In this document: in pieces, positions 53,174 through 60,677 of the stretch
Position numbering within the stretch: position 1 is the stretch's first letter
Layout of the letters: each line of letters opens with the position of its first letter
NCBI GenBank assembly: GCA_965243345.1
Contig: CBDEUR010000003.1
Location: 2,728,001 to 2,792,000, forward strand
Source of the DNA: Bin52 sp965243345
GTDB lineage: Bacteria > Pseudomonadota > Alphaproteobacteria > Thalassobaculales > Thalassobaculaceae
Direction of reading: 5' to 3'
Length of the DNA stretch: 64,000 nt
The notes under the pieces: model-generated
The model's database searches: none
What the model was told of the DNA's origin: nothing
The model's input: only the letters and a program-made list of their open reading frames with translations
Program-made: the position numbers and the translations under genes

Positions 53174-53710
53174 ATGGCGATAGTGCGATATGCAGGGATC
53201 GGGGCGCGGGCGACACCAGAAGCCGTGCTGGCGGACATGACGGTGATGGCGGGGTGGCTGGCGCGGACCGGCTGGCATCTGTCGAGCGGCGGAGCAGACG
53301 GGGCCGACAGCGCGTTTGCCGGGGGAGCGCCGGCCGGGCAGCGGACGATCTGGCTGCCGTGGCGGGGCTACAACGGGCATCGCGGGCCGGACTGCCGGGT
53401 GCTGTCGGCGGCTGAGATAGCGGCGTGCATCGAGATCGCGGCGCCCCTGCATCCGGCGTGGGAGCGGTGTTCGACGGCCGTCCGCAAGCTGCATGCCAGG
53501 AACGCGGCGGTGCTTCTGGGCGAGGCGCTGGATCGGCCGGTCGATGCGGTCGTGTGCTGGACGGCCGGCGGGCGGACCGAGGGCGGCACGGGGATGGCCA
53601 TACGCATCGCCGAGGCCCGCGGCATCCCGGTGCTGAATCTGGGGTCGATGACGCCGCGGGCCGTGTGCGAGCGCCTGCCCGCGATCCGCCGCGCCGGCCC
53701 TTCGTCGTAG
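53174..53710 (+). CDS. SLOG/DprA-like nucleotide-binding protein
   Basis: The 178-residue protein opens with RYAGIGARATPEAVLADMTV, then LARTGWHLSSGGADGADSAF and GGAPAGQRTIWLPWRGYNGH. This Rossmann-like pattern, with the GxGxR and SSGGAxGAD loops, is that of phage and plasmid SLOG proteins related to DprA and lysine-decarboxylase-like folds. VVCWTAGGRTEGGTGMAIRI is the second conserved patch. SLOG domains bind nucleotides or their derivatives; the ligand here is unknown. Confidence 0.75.
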   Translation: MAIVRYAGIGARATPEAVLADMTVMAGWLARTGWHLSSGGADGADSAFAGGAPAGQRTIWLPWRGYNGHRGPDCRVLSAAEIAACIEIAAPLHPAWERCSTAVRKLHARNAAVLLGEALDRPVDAVVCWTAGGRTEGGTGMAIRIAEARGIPVLNLGSMTPRAVCERLPAIRRAGPSS

Positions 53711-53813
53711 AGCAGGAGGAGAGCGCCCGTCGGGCGAGTGTCCGGCAGGCCGGAGGGAGTGGGTTCCCCCGCGCCGATGCCGGGCAGGCCTACGGCACGA
53801 GGAGAACCCGCCC

Positions 53814-54014
53814 ATGTTTCGTCCCGATACATCTCTCGACCTTCCGACCGGCAGCGACCTGCTGGCCGAGCTCGGGGTCGATCGCCGCACCGTCCGCGAG
53901 ATCGCCGAGGACGAGCGTGCCATCCGCTGTCCCGAGCTGGGCGCGGTCTTTCCGGAACACGGCTTCGCGAGCCTCTACCCGGACCCGGCGTGGTCGCTCC
54001 CCCCGGCCGATTAG
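53814..54014 (+). CDS. Small acidic hypothetical protein
   Basis: The 66-residue protein reads SLDLPTGSDLLAELGVDRRT, then VREIAEDERAIRCPELGAVF. A GAGGAGAACCCGCCC ribosome site precedes the ATG and it stands before ssb on the same strand. No family recognised; the composition looks real. Confidence 0.5.
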   Translation: MFRPDTSLDLPTGSDLLAELGVDRRTVREIAEDERAIRCPELGAVFPEHGFASLYPDPAWSLPPAD

Positions 54015-54126
54015 AGGGGGAGGAGGGCTTGAAGAGATTGAACGGTCGGGGGTTCGGGGGAGTAGGACCCGGCCCCCGGTCGTTCGGAACCCATCGTCAT
54101 CAACCTGTCCATGAAGGGGAATCGTC

Positions 54127-54600
54127 ATGGCATTCGGACTCAACAAGGTGCAGCTGATCGGCCGTCTCGGCGGCGACGTCACCGTCAACCACCTCACCTC
54201 GGGCGGCCGCGTGGCCAACCTGAGCATCGCGACCGACGAGTCGTACATCAACCGGCAGACCGGCGAGAAGGTCGACAAGACCGAGTGGCACCGGGTCGTC
54301 ACCTTCCAGGACGGGCTGATCGACATGTTCGAGAAGCACGCCACCAAAGGCCGGCTGGTCTACGTCGACGGCAAGCTCCAGACCCGGCGCTGGTCGAAGC
54401 CCGGCGAGGAGGGCGACCGCTTCTCGACCGAGATCCTGCTCGTGCCGGGCGGACGGGTGCAGTTCCTGGACAAGCCGAACGGCAACGGCCAGATGCAGCC
54501 CGACCCGGATGCGGCGGGCGACACCGGCACCGCCCCGACCGCCGCGCCCGCGGGGATGGCCGACGGGGCCCAGGATCCCAGCGACATCATCCCGTTCTAG
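54127..54600 (+). CDS. ssb: Single-stranded DNA-binding protein
   Basis: The 157-residue OB-fold protein carries NKVQLIGRLGGDVTVNHLTS, then VANLSIATDESYINRQTGEK and EWHRVVTFQDGLIDMFEKHA, TKGRLVYVDGKLQTRRW. The C-terminal tip DPSDIIPF is the partner-recruiting tail (usually DDDIPF). It binds ssDNA during element replication or transfer. An IS1634 copy is inserted right at its stop codon: the TAG is part of the TCTAGG target repeat, so the protein is unchanged. Confidence 0.95.
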   Translation: MAFGLNKVQLIGRLGGDVTVNHLTSGGRVANLSIATDESYINRQTGEKVDKTEWHRVVTFQDGLIDMFEKHATKGRLVYVDGKLQTRRWSKPGEEGDRFSTEILLVPGGRVQFLDKPNGNGQMQPDPDAAGDTGTAPTAAPAGMADGAQDPSDIIPF

Positions 54601-54601
54601 G

Positions 54602-56554
54602 CCGAAGTTCCCCCTGATTCCCGACTGACAGTCGAACCAAGTCGATGATTTGGCGAGGTTTTTTCGGGTTTTTGGGTGAATAGATGTACCCATGTATATG
54701 GGAACAATAGTGTTGACATGATGCGAAGGGTGTGCATATTTCGTAGCCATGTATATCGAATCCGTCCCCAACCGATCCTCTCCGCCCGCCATCCTGCTGC
54801 GCGAGTCCTATCGCGAAGGCGGCAAGGTCAAGAAGCGCACCATCGTCAACCTCACCAGGTGGCCCCCGGCTCTGATCGAAGGATTGCGGTGCCTGCTCAA
54901 GGGAGGCACCGCGGTGCCACGCTTCGAGGACGCCGTCGACATCGTCCGTTCCCTTCCCCATGGCCATGTCGCCGCAGTGCTGGGAACGCTCAGGAAGCTC
55001 GGGCTCGAGACCCTGATCGACCCGAAGCCGTCGCCACGGCGCGATCAGGTGCTTGCCATGATCGTGGCGCGGATCCTCGAGCCGGCCTCGAAGCTGGCCA
55101 CGGCGCGCAGGCTGGCCGAGGCCACGGCGGTCAGCACCCTGGGCGAGATCCTCGATGCGGACCTGGACGAGGACGAGCTGTACGCCGCCATGGACTGGCT
55201 GCTTGAGCGCCAGGACAGGATCGAGCAGGGTCTGGCGGAGCGGCACCTCGAAGAGGGCTGCCTGGTTCTCTACGACCTCACCTCGGTGTGGATGGAAGGC
55301 AGATCATGTCCCCTGGCCAAACGCGGCCACTCCCGGGACGGCAAGCGAGGCAAGCTGCAGATCGAGTTCGGCCTGCTGTGTGACCGGGACGGATGTCCGG
55401 TGTCGGTGGAAGTGTTCCCCGGCAACACCGCGGATCCGGCCACGCTCGCATCACAGATCGCCACGGTGCGGGAGCGCTTCTCGCTCTCGAAGGTGGTGCT
55501 GGTGGGAGACCGGGGGATGCTGACCGAGGCGCGGATCCGCGAGGAGGTGAAGCCTGCGGGGCTGGACTGGATCAGTGCCCTGAGAGGACCGGCCATCCGC
55601 GCCCTGGTCGAGGCCGGCGAGGTGGAGATGTCACTGTTCGACGAGAGGGACCTGGTGGAGATCACCAGTGACGCCTACCCCGGCGAACGTCTCATGGTCT
55701 GTCGCAATCCGCTGCTGGCCGCGGACCGGGCCCGCAAGCGCTCGGAGCTGCTTGCAGCCACCGAAGCCCTGCTTGAAGCCATTGCCGCGGCGACACGGCG
55801 CAAGAAGCGCCGGCTCACGGGAAAGGAGAAGATCGGCGAGAGGGTCGGCAAGGTCATCGGCAGGTACAAGATGGCCAAGCACTTTACCTGGTTCATCGAC
55901 GACGAGGGCGTCTTCACCTGGCAGCGTGATGACGCCTCCATCGCCGCCGAGGCGAGGCTCGACGGCCTCTACGTGATCCGCACCAGCCTGCCGCAGACCC
56001 AACTCGACGGCCCCGGCACGGTGCGCGCCTACAAGCGGCTCAGCTCGGTGGAACGGGCCTTCCGCAGCCTGAAGACCGTGGACCTCAAGGTCCGCCCCGT
56101 CTTCCACCGCACCGAACCCCGGGTTCGTGCCCACGTCCTGCTGTGCATGCTCGCCTACTATGTGGAGTGGAACATGCGCCAGAAGCTCAAGCCCGTGCTG
56201 TTCGACGATGAAGACGCCGAAGGCGCCGAGGCCCTGCGCCGGTCCGTCGTCGCTCCGGCGAAGGTATCGATCAGCGCCCAGGCGAAGGCGGCGACCAGAG
56301 AAACTCCCGACGGTGATCCGGTGCACAGCTTCCGCACCCTCATCGATGATCTGGCCACCATCACCCGCAACACCGTGATGCCCCCGCTCCCCGACGCCAA
56401 ACCCTTCCAGGTCACCACACGGCCAACGCCGCTTCAAACCAAGATACTCAATCTCCTCGGGGTTCGGCCGTAGTGTACCCAGTAACGACCCTCTGACGTC
56501 CATCAGATGTCAGTTATATCAGCTACTTGCTCTTGAACCGCTCTGGAACTTCGG
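54602..56554 (+). mobile_element. IS1634-family insertion sequence, copy 1
   Basis: A 1953-bp element with 10-bp inverted ends CCGAAGTTCC/GGAACTTCGG is flanked on both sides by TCTAGG (54596-54601 and 56555-56560), the probable target duplication. A TTGACA-N16-CATATT promoter (54713-54740) precedes the transposase. Copy 2 at 60678-62630 is the same length in the opposite orientation. Confidence 0.9.
54749..56473 (+). CDS. IS1634-family transposase (copy 1)
   Basis: The 574-residue DDE transposase has the N-terminus YIESVPNRSSPPAILLRESY. The catalytic core includes GCLVLYDLTSVWMEGRSCPL, LSKVVLVGDRGMLTEARI and the late VERAFRSLKTVDLKVRPVFH with the conserved E, followed by RVRAHVLLCMLAYYVEWNMR. 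These are hallmarks of IS1634. Intact and identical in protein sequence to copy 2, so transposed or duplicated recently. Confidence 0.95.
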   Translation: MYIESVPNRSSPPAILLRESYREGGKVKKRTIVNLTRWPPALIEGLRCLLKGGTAVPRFEDAVDIVRSLPHGHVAAVLGTLRKLGLETLIDPKPSPRRDQVLAMIVARILEPASKLATARRLAEATAVSTLGEILDADLDEDELYAAMDWLLERQDRIEQGLAERHLEEGCLVLYDLTSVWMEGRSCPLAKRGHSRDGKRGKLQIEFGLLCDRDGCPVSVEVFPGNTADPATLASQIATVRERFSLSKVVLVGDRGMLTEARIREEVKPAGLDWISALRGPAIRALVEAGEVEMSLFDERDLVEITSDAYPGERLMVCRNPLLAADRARKRSELLAATEALLEAIAAATRRKKRRLTGKEKIGERVGKVIGRYKMAKHFTWFIDDEGVFTWQRDDASIAAEARLDGLYVIRTSLPQTQLDGPGTVRAYKRLSSVERAFRSLKTVDLKVRPVFHRTEPRVRAHVLLCMLAYYVEWNMRQKLKPVLFDDEDAEGAEALRRSVVAPAKVSISAQAKAATRETPDGDPVHSFRTLIDDLATITRNTVMPPLPDAKPFQVTTRPTPLQTKILNLLGVRP

Positions 56555-56731
56555 TCTAGGGGTCCCCTTCCATCTCCCTCCCGCCTCGGGGGCCGGCGCT
56601 TCCGGCGTCGGCTCCCGTTTTTTTGCAGCCGGGCTGGAGTCTTTCTTCTGCATCCCGGTGCCACGATGCCCCGCTACCGGAGTTCGGGAGAAGCGCGGAA
56701 AGGGGCGTTCGCCTTTGCGAGGAGAGAAAGC

Positions 56732-57316
56732 ATGACCCGCGTCACCGAGAGCGTCTTCGCCCAGGGGGCCATCATCGTCCCCGACTTCGTCACCCCGCCC
56801 GAGGAGGAGCGCATCCTGCTGCGCATCGCGCAGGCGCCCTGGATGACCGAGCTGCGCCGGCGCGTCCAGCATTACGGCTACCGCTACAGCTACAGCGGCA
56901 CGAGCCGCCCCGTCCCGGCCGCGCCGTTCCCGCGCTGGGCCGAGGTCATGGCGGATCGCCTGCGGCCGCACTTCGGCGGCGTGCTGCCCGTCCAGTGCAT
57001 CGTCAACGAGTACCGCCCCGGCCAGGGGATCGGCATGCACGCCGACCATGCGGATTTCGGGCCGGTCGTGGCGTCCCTGTCGCTCGCCGCCGACTGGCCG
57101 ATGCGCTTCCGCCCGCGCTCCGTCCGCCCCTACGCCCGCGACGGGCTGCCGGGCGACGAGGTCGCGGTGCTGCCCCGCCGCTCGGTGCTCGTGCTCGCGG
57201 GCCGCGCGCGCTCGGCGTTCATGCACGGCATCGACCGCGCCGACACCGCCGGCGAGACCGCGCCGCGCCTCTCCGCCACCTTCCGCACCCTCGCCTCCGC
57301 CACCGGTCGCCCGTGA
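56732..57316 (+). CDS. AlkB-like 2-oxoglutarate/Fe(II) dioxygenase
   Basis: The 194-residue protein carries the iron ligands HxD in GQGIGMHADHADFGPVVASL, the second histidine in FMHGIDRADT, and the 2-oxoglutarate-binding R-x5-R in RLSATFRTL. VQHYGYRYSYSGTSRPVPAA is the nucleotide-recognition lid. It would remove alkyl groups from nucleic acids, protecting single-stranded element DNA. The ATG at 56732 follows GAGGAGAGAAAGC. First gene of the block between the two IS1634 copies. Confidence 0.88.
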   Translation: MTRVTESVFAQGAIIVPDFVTPPEEERILLRIAQAPWMTELRRRVQHYGYRYSYSGTSRPVPAAPFPRWAEVMADRLRPHFGGVLPVQCIVNEYRPGQGIGMHADHADFGPVVASLSLAADWPMRFRPRSVRPYARDGLPGDEVAVLPRRSVLVLAGRARSAFMHGIDRADTAGETAPRLSATFRTLASATGRP

Positions 57317-57366
57317 CCGGGGCGGCACCGACCCTTCTTCGATCCTCCCCTGCCAGGAGCTGCGCC

Positions 57367-57822
57367 ATGATCCGTTTCGTCCAGGGCGACCTGTTCGCCT
57401 CCGGCTGCGAGACCCTCGTCAATCCCGTCAACTGCGTCGGCGTGATGGGCAAGGGCCTCGCCCTCCAGTTCAAGCATCGCTTCCCGGCCAACTTCGAGGC
57501 CTACCGCGACGCCTGCGCGCGGCGCGCGGTCCGGCCCGGGCGCTGCTTCGTCTTCGACGCCAGCACCGGCCGGCCGCGCTTCCTCGTCAACTTCCCGACC
57601 AAGCACCACTGGCGCGACCGCAGCCGCATCGAGGACATCGCCGCCGGTCTCGACGACCTGGCCGACGTCCTCGATCGCCACGCCATCGGCTCCGTCGCGA
57701 TCCCGCCGCTCGGATGCGGCCTGGGCGGCCTGCCCTGGCCTGCGGTCCGCGACCTGCTGCTCGACCACCTCGCGCCCTGCGAGGCCGTCTCCATCGTCAT
57801 CCACGAACCCGTCCGCCGGTAG
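57367..57822 (+). CDS. DarG-like macrodomain protein
   Basis: The 151-residue protein begins with VQGDLFASGCETLVNPVNCV, then GVMGKGLALQFKHRFPANFE, continues with NFPTKHHWRDRSRIEDI and ends with VAIPPLGCGLGGLPWPAVRD. The NxVNCVGVMGKGLALQFK loop and PPLGCGLGGL phosphate loop are those of the DarG/TARG1-type macrodomains that remove ADP-ribose from DNA or protein. No DarT ADP-ribosyltransferase is present next to it; instead a NADAR gene follows after 107 bases. Confidence 0.88.
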   Translation: MIRFVQGDLFASGCETLVNPVNCVGVMGKGLALQFKHRFPANFEAYRDACARRAVRPGRCFVFDASTGRPRFLVNFPTKHHWRDRSRIEDIAAGLDDLADVLDRHAIGSVAIPPLGCGLGGLPWPAVRDLLLDHLAPCEAVSIVIHEPVRR

Positions 57823-57929
57823 CCGGCGCCGGCTGCTCGCCTACCCCGCGGGAGTGGAGGTGCGCTTTCGCGCGGGCGAATCGCGGCAGGGCCGAGGGAG
57901 TCCGCCGCCCATGAACGGAGGATGACTCC

Positions 57930-58481
57930 ATGCGTATCTACAACCGCGACGAGGCTTGCGCCTTTCGCTTCACCCGCCAAGCCTGGGGCGAGTTCAGCAA
58001 CTTCGCGCCCCTGGCGGCGCCGATCGCCGCCGGCCCGTGGACGTTTTCAACGTCCGAGGCCCTGTACCAGGCGGCGAAGTTCGGAGCCGCCCCCGAGGTG
58101 CAGCGCCGGATCGCCTGCGCGCCGACGGCGCGCGAGGCGGCGGCCATCGGGCGCGGCACACCCGACGGTTTGAATCCGGACTGGAACGCGCAGCGCGTGA
58201 ACGCGATGCGCTGGGTGCTGCGCATGAAGCGCGAGGCGAACGCCGCCGGGATCGCCGCCGCGCTGGCGCGCAGCGGCGACCGGCCGATCGTCGAGGTCTC
58301 GACCCGCGACGCCTGGTGGGGCGCCAAGCCCGCTGGCGACACCTACCGCGGCGAGAACGTGCTGGGCCGCCTCTGGATGGAGCTGCGCCGGCAGCTCCGC
58401 GACGGCGACCCCGCTTCGCGGGCCGCCGCCTGGACCGGCCGGATCAAGGTCGGCCGGCTCGCCGAACCGCCCTGCGCCTGA
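57930..58481 (+). CDS. NADAR-family (YbiA-like) ADP-ribose N-glycosidase
   Basis: The 183-residue protein reads WGEFSNFAPLAAPIAAGPWT, then FSTSEALYQAAKFGAAPEVQ, WNAQRVNAMRWVLRMKREAN and WWGAKPAGDTYRGENVLGRL. The FSNF, SEALYQAAKF and WG...GENxLGRLLM motifs define NADAR. Members reverse ADP-ribosylation of guanine in DNA and act on related N-glycosides. Position next to a DarG-like macrodomain suggests a joint role in undoing ADP-ribosylation. Confidence 0.88.
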   Translation: MRIYNRDEACAFRFTRQAWGEFSNFAPLAAPIAAGPWTFSTSEALYQAAKFGAAPEVQRRIACAPTAREAAAIGRGTPDGLNPDWNAQRVNAMRWVLRMKREANAAGIAAALARSGDRPIVEVSTRDAWWGAKPAGDTYRGENVLGRLWMELRRQLRDGDPASRAAAWTGRIKVGRLAEPPCA

Positions 58482-58606
58482 CCGGCGCACGGCCGCCGTC
58501 CCGGCCTCGCGCCCCCGCTCCGCGCGGGCCGCTCGCCTCCCGGCTCCGCCAGGAGGAGGAGGCCGGCCGGTATCGGGCGTCCCGCCGGTTCCCGAAGGAG
58601 GTCCCC

Positions 58607-59692
58607 TTGCACAACGGTCCGTCTCCCGCCGCCGCCATCGCAGCGGCGCTCGCCGCGCGCGCCGAGGAGGTATGCCGCCGCTATCTGCCCAACGGCCGCC
58701 GGCTCGGTCGCTACTGGATCTGCGGCGACCTCGACGGCGCCCGCGGCCGCTCGCTCTTCGTCCGCCTCTCCGGCTCCGGCAAGCCCGGCGGCTGGACGGA
58801 TGCCGCAACGGGGCAGCATGGCGACCTGCTTGACCTCATCCGCCATCGCACCAACGCGCCGTCGCTGCGTGCGGCGCTCGACGAGGCGCGGGCGTTCCTC
58901 GCCTTGCCGGCTTCGCCGGCGACGGCATCGGACCACGGATCGCCTCCGGGGCGGGCCGAGCTCTACGACGCGACCGAGGCGGCGCGCCGCCTGTGGTGCC
59001 GCTGCCGCGCGGTCGACGGCAGCCACGCCGAGCGCTATCTCCAGGCGCGGGGCCTGTCGCGCTGCCGCTTCGCGGCCTTGCGCTTCCATCCCGAGCTTCG
59101 CTATCGCGAAGGCTCGACCGTGCGCCGCTTCCCGGCGCTGGTCGCCGCCGTCACCGGCGACGGCGGCCGGATCTTCGGCGTGCAGCGCACCTGGCTCGAT
59201 CCGCGCCGGCCCGCCAAGGCGGGCGTCGCGACCCCGCGCAAGGCGCTCGGCCGCGTCTACGGCCTCGCGGTGCGCTTCGGCACCTCCTCCGACGGCGCTG
59301 CGCTCGTCGTCGGGGAGGGCATCGAGACCGTGCTCTCGCTGGTGACCGCCGTGCCCGAGATCCGCGCCGCCGCCGCGCTCTCCGCCGGGAGCCTCGGCGC
59401 GTTCGCGCCGCCGCCCGGCCTCGCGCGGCTGGTGATCGCGAGAGACAACGACGAGGACGGCGCGCTCGCGGCCGAGCGCCTCGCCCGGCGCTGCGCGCGG
59501 GCGGACGTCGCCGCCACGGTGATCGTGCCCGCCGGCAACGACTTCAACGACGACCTGGTCGATTTCGGCGCGGCGGCGCTCCGCGCCCGCTTCGCGCCGC
59601 TGTTCCGCTGCGCGGGAGGAAGAGGGGAGCGGAGGGTCGGGCAAGCCGACCGGGAGAGGGGAGGGAGCACATGGACGCCGTCGTCAATCTGA
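58607..59692 (+). CDS. Toprim-domain primase-like protein (DUF7146 type)
   Basis: The 361-residue protein begins with EEVCRRYLPNGRRLGRYWIC, then SLFVRLSGSGKPGGWTDAAT, a primase zinc-region-like start without clear zinc cysteines. The middle AERYLQARGLSRCRFAALRF is the DUF7146 part. The Toprim fold GAALVVGEGIETVLSLVTAV, then LARLVIARDNDEDGALAAER, provides the E and DxD metal ligands (here DND). This is the usual primase of alphaproteobacterial integrative elements. The start is a TTG with a perfect GAAGGAGGTCCCC ribosome site. Confidence 0.82.
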   Translation: MHNGPSPAAAIAAALAARAEEVCRRYLPNGRRLGRYWICGDLDGARGRSLFVRLSGSGKPGGWTDAATGQHGDLLDLIRHRTNAPSLRAALDEARAFLALPASPATASDHGSPPGRAELYDATEAARRLWCRCRAVDGSHAERYLQARGLSRCRFAALRFHPELRYREGSTVRRFPALVAAVTGDGGRIFGVQRTWLDPRRPAKAGVATPRKALGRVYGLAVRFGTSSDGAALVVGEGIETVLSLVTAVPEIRAAAALSAGSLGAFAPPPGLARLVIARDNDEDGALAAERLARRCARADVAATVIVPAGNDFNDDLVDFGAAALRARFAPLFRCAGGRGERRVGQADRERGGSTWTPSSI

Positions 59693-60006
59693 GGACCGAA
59701 CCCGCGCTGCGCGAGGAGTTCGAATATGCCCACGTCGTGCACAACACCGTGCTGATCGACCGCCGCACCAGGTGGGGCAACCCGTTCAGGATCGGCAAGG
59801 GCCAGGACCGCGAGAAGGCGATCGCGCGCTACCGGGCGGACCTGTGGCGCCGCATACGCGCGGGTGAGGTCTCGCTGGAAGAGCTCGCCGAGCTGGACGG
59901 GTGCTGGCTGGCCTGCTGGTGCGATCCGCTGCCCTGTCACGGCCATGTGCTCGACCGCGCGGCGGCGTGGGCATCGCGGCAGCTGACGGATAGGGCCGCG
60001 TCATGA
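59671..60006 (+). CDS. DUF4326 domain protein
   Basis: The 111-residue protein contains HNTVLIDRRTRWGNPFRIGK, then REKAIARYRADLWRRIRAGE and DGCWLACWCDPLPCHGHVLD, matching DUF4326, including RxTxWGNPF and the CWCxPxxCHG cysteine/histidine cluster that suggests a metal site. The gene begins 22 bases inside the primase gene with GGAGGGAGCAC upstream and ends with a four-base overlap on the next gene. Function unknown. Confidence 0.85.
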   Translation: MDAVVNLRTEPALREEFEYAHVVHNTVLIDRRTRWGNPFRIGKGQDREKAIARYRADLWRRIRAGEVSLEELAELDGCWLACWCDPLPCHGHVLDRAAAWASRQLTDRAAS

Positions 60007-60230
60007 GCGGCGTCACCTTCCGCCGCATTGCCCCGGACGAGTCGCGCATCGTCCTCGACGGCGATCATGTCGGCGACGTCTACGCGTTCGACGATCCGCT
60101 GCGCGAGGGAGCGCGGTATTTCGTGGTGCATCTCGACGAGGACCCGCGGGGTTTCTGCCGCGTCCATGACCGCAACCGGATCCGCGAGGTGGCCGAGCAA
60201 CGGATCCTCTCGCATCCGCTGTGGGGTTGA
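60003..60230 (+). CDS. Small hypothetical protein coupled to the DUF4326 gene
   Basis: The 75-residue protein reads VTFRRIAPDESRIVLDGDHV, then GDVYAFDDPLREGARYFVVH and LDEDPRGFCRVHDRNRIREV. ATGA overlap with the preceding gene and a beta-rich composition support it. No family recognised. Confidence 0.6.
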   Translation: MSGVTFRRIAPDESRIVLDGDHVGDVYAFDDPLREGARYFVVHLDEDPRGFCRVHDRNRIREVAEQRILSHPLWG

Positions 60231-60671
60231 TCGGCCATGGCTGTCAATCGCAGCGCATCGAATGCAGCGGAGAATATGAGCGATGCCTTCGGCCCGGGCT
60301 CTCCGCTCAAATCTCCGGTCGCTGGCGCTCCCTCCGATAACCGCTGCGATCCCTATCGCCTCCGCACGCTGGCGCGTGCTCCGCGCTTCGCTTGGCAGGC
60401 ATGGCTGTCAGGCCGGCGGATCGTTTCGGACGCCGTGCCGGGCGGAACCGCCGATGGGGTCCGTGCAGGTGGAGAGAAATACGCCACCCCGCTGTGCTGT
60501 CCAATTGTGTCACACGTGCTCGGGCCAGCAACCCTGAAGGGTCCTCCGCTCCGCTCCGGCCTGACCCAAGAAGCTCTAGGGCGGACCGTGAAAGTTGCCG
60601 ACCGTGAAGATCGCGGAGCGATCTTCCGCACCAAGATCGGCAACTTTCCGCACCAGCTCCGCCCAAGACCT
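60231..60671. other. Gene-free stretch before IS1634 copy 2
   Basis: The open frame running through it has an amino-acid mix unlike a protein and would end inside the IS. The only structure seen is the nested hairpin at 60590-60648. Confidence 0.5.
60590..60648. repeat. Nested inverted repeat
   Basis: The outer arms GAAAGTTGCCGA (60590-60601) and TCGGCAACTTTC (60637-60648) are perfect. Between them GAAGATCGC (60606-60614) pairs with GCGATCTTC (60618-60626) around GGA. No T-run follows. It could be a protein-binding site, an RNA structure or an old element end. Confidence 0.6.
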
Positions 60672-60677
60672 TCTAGG

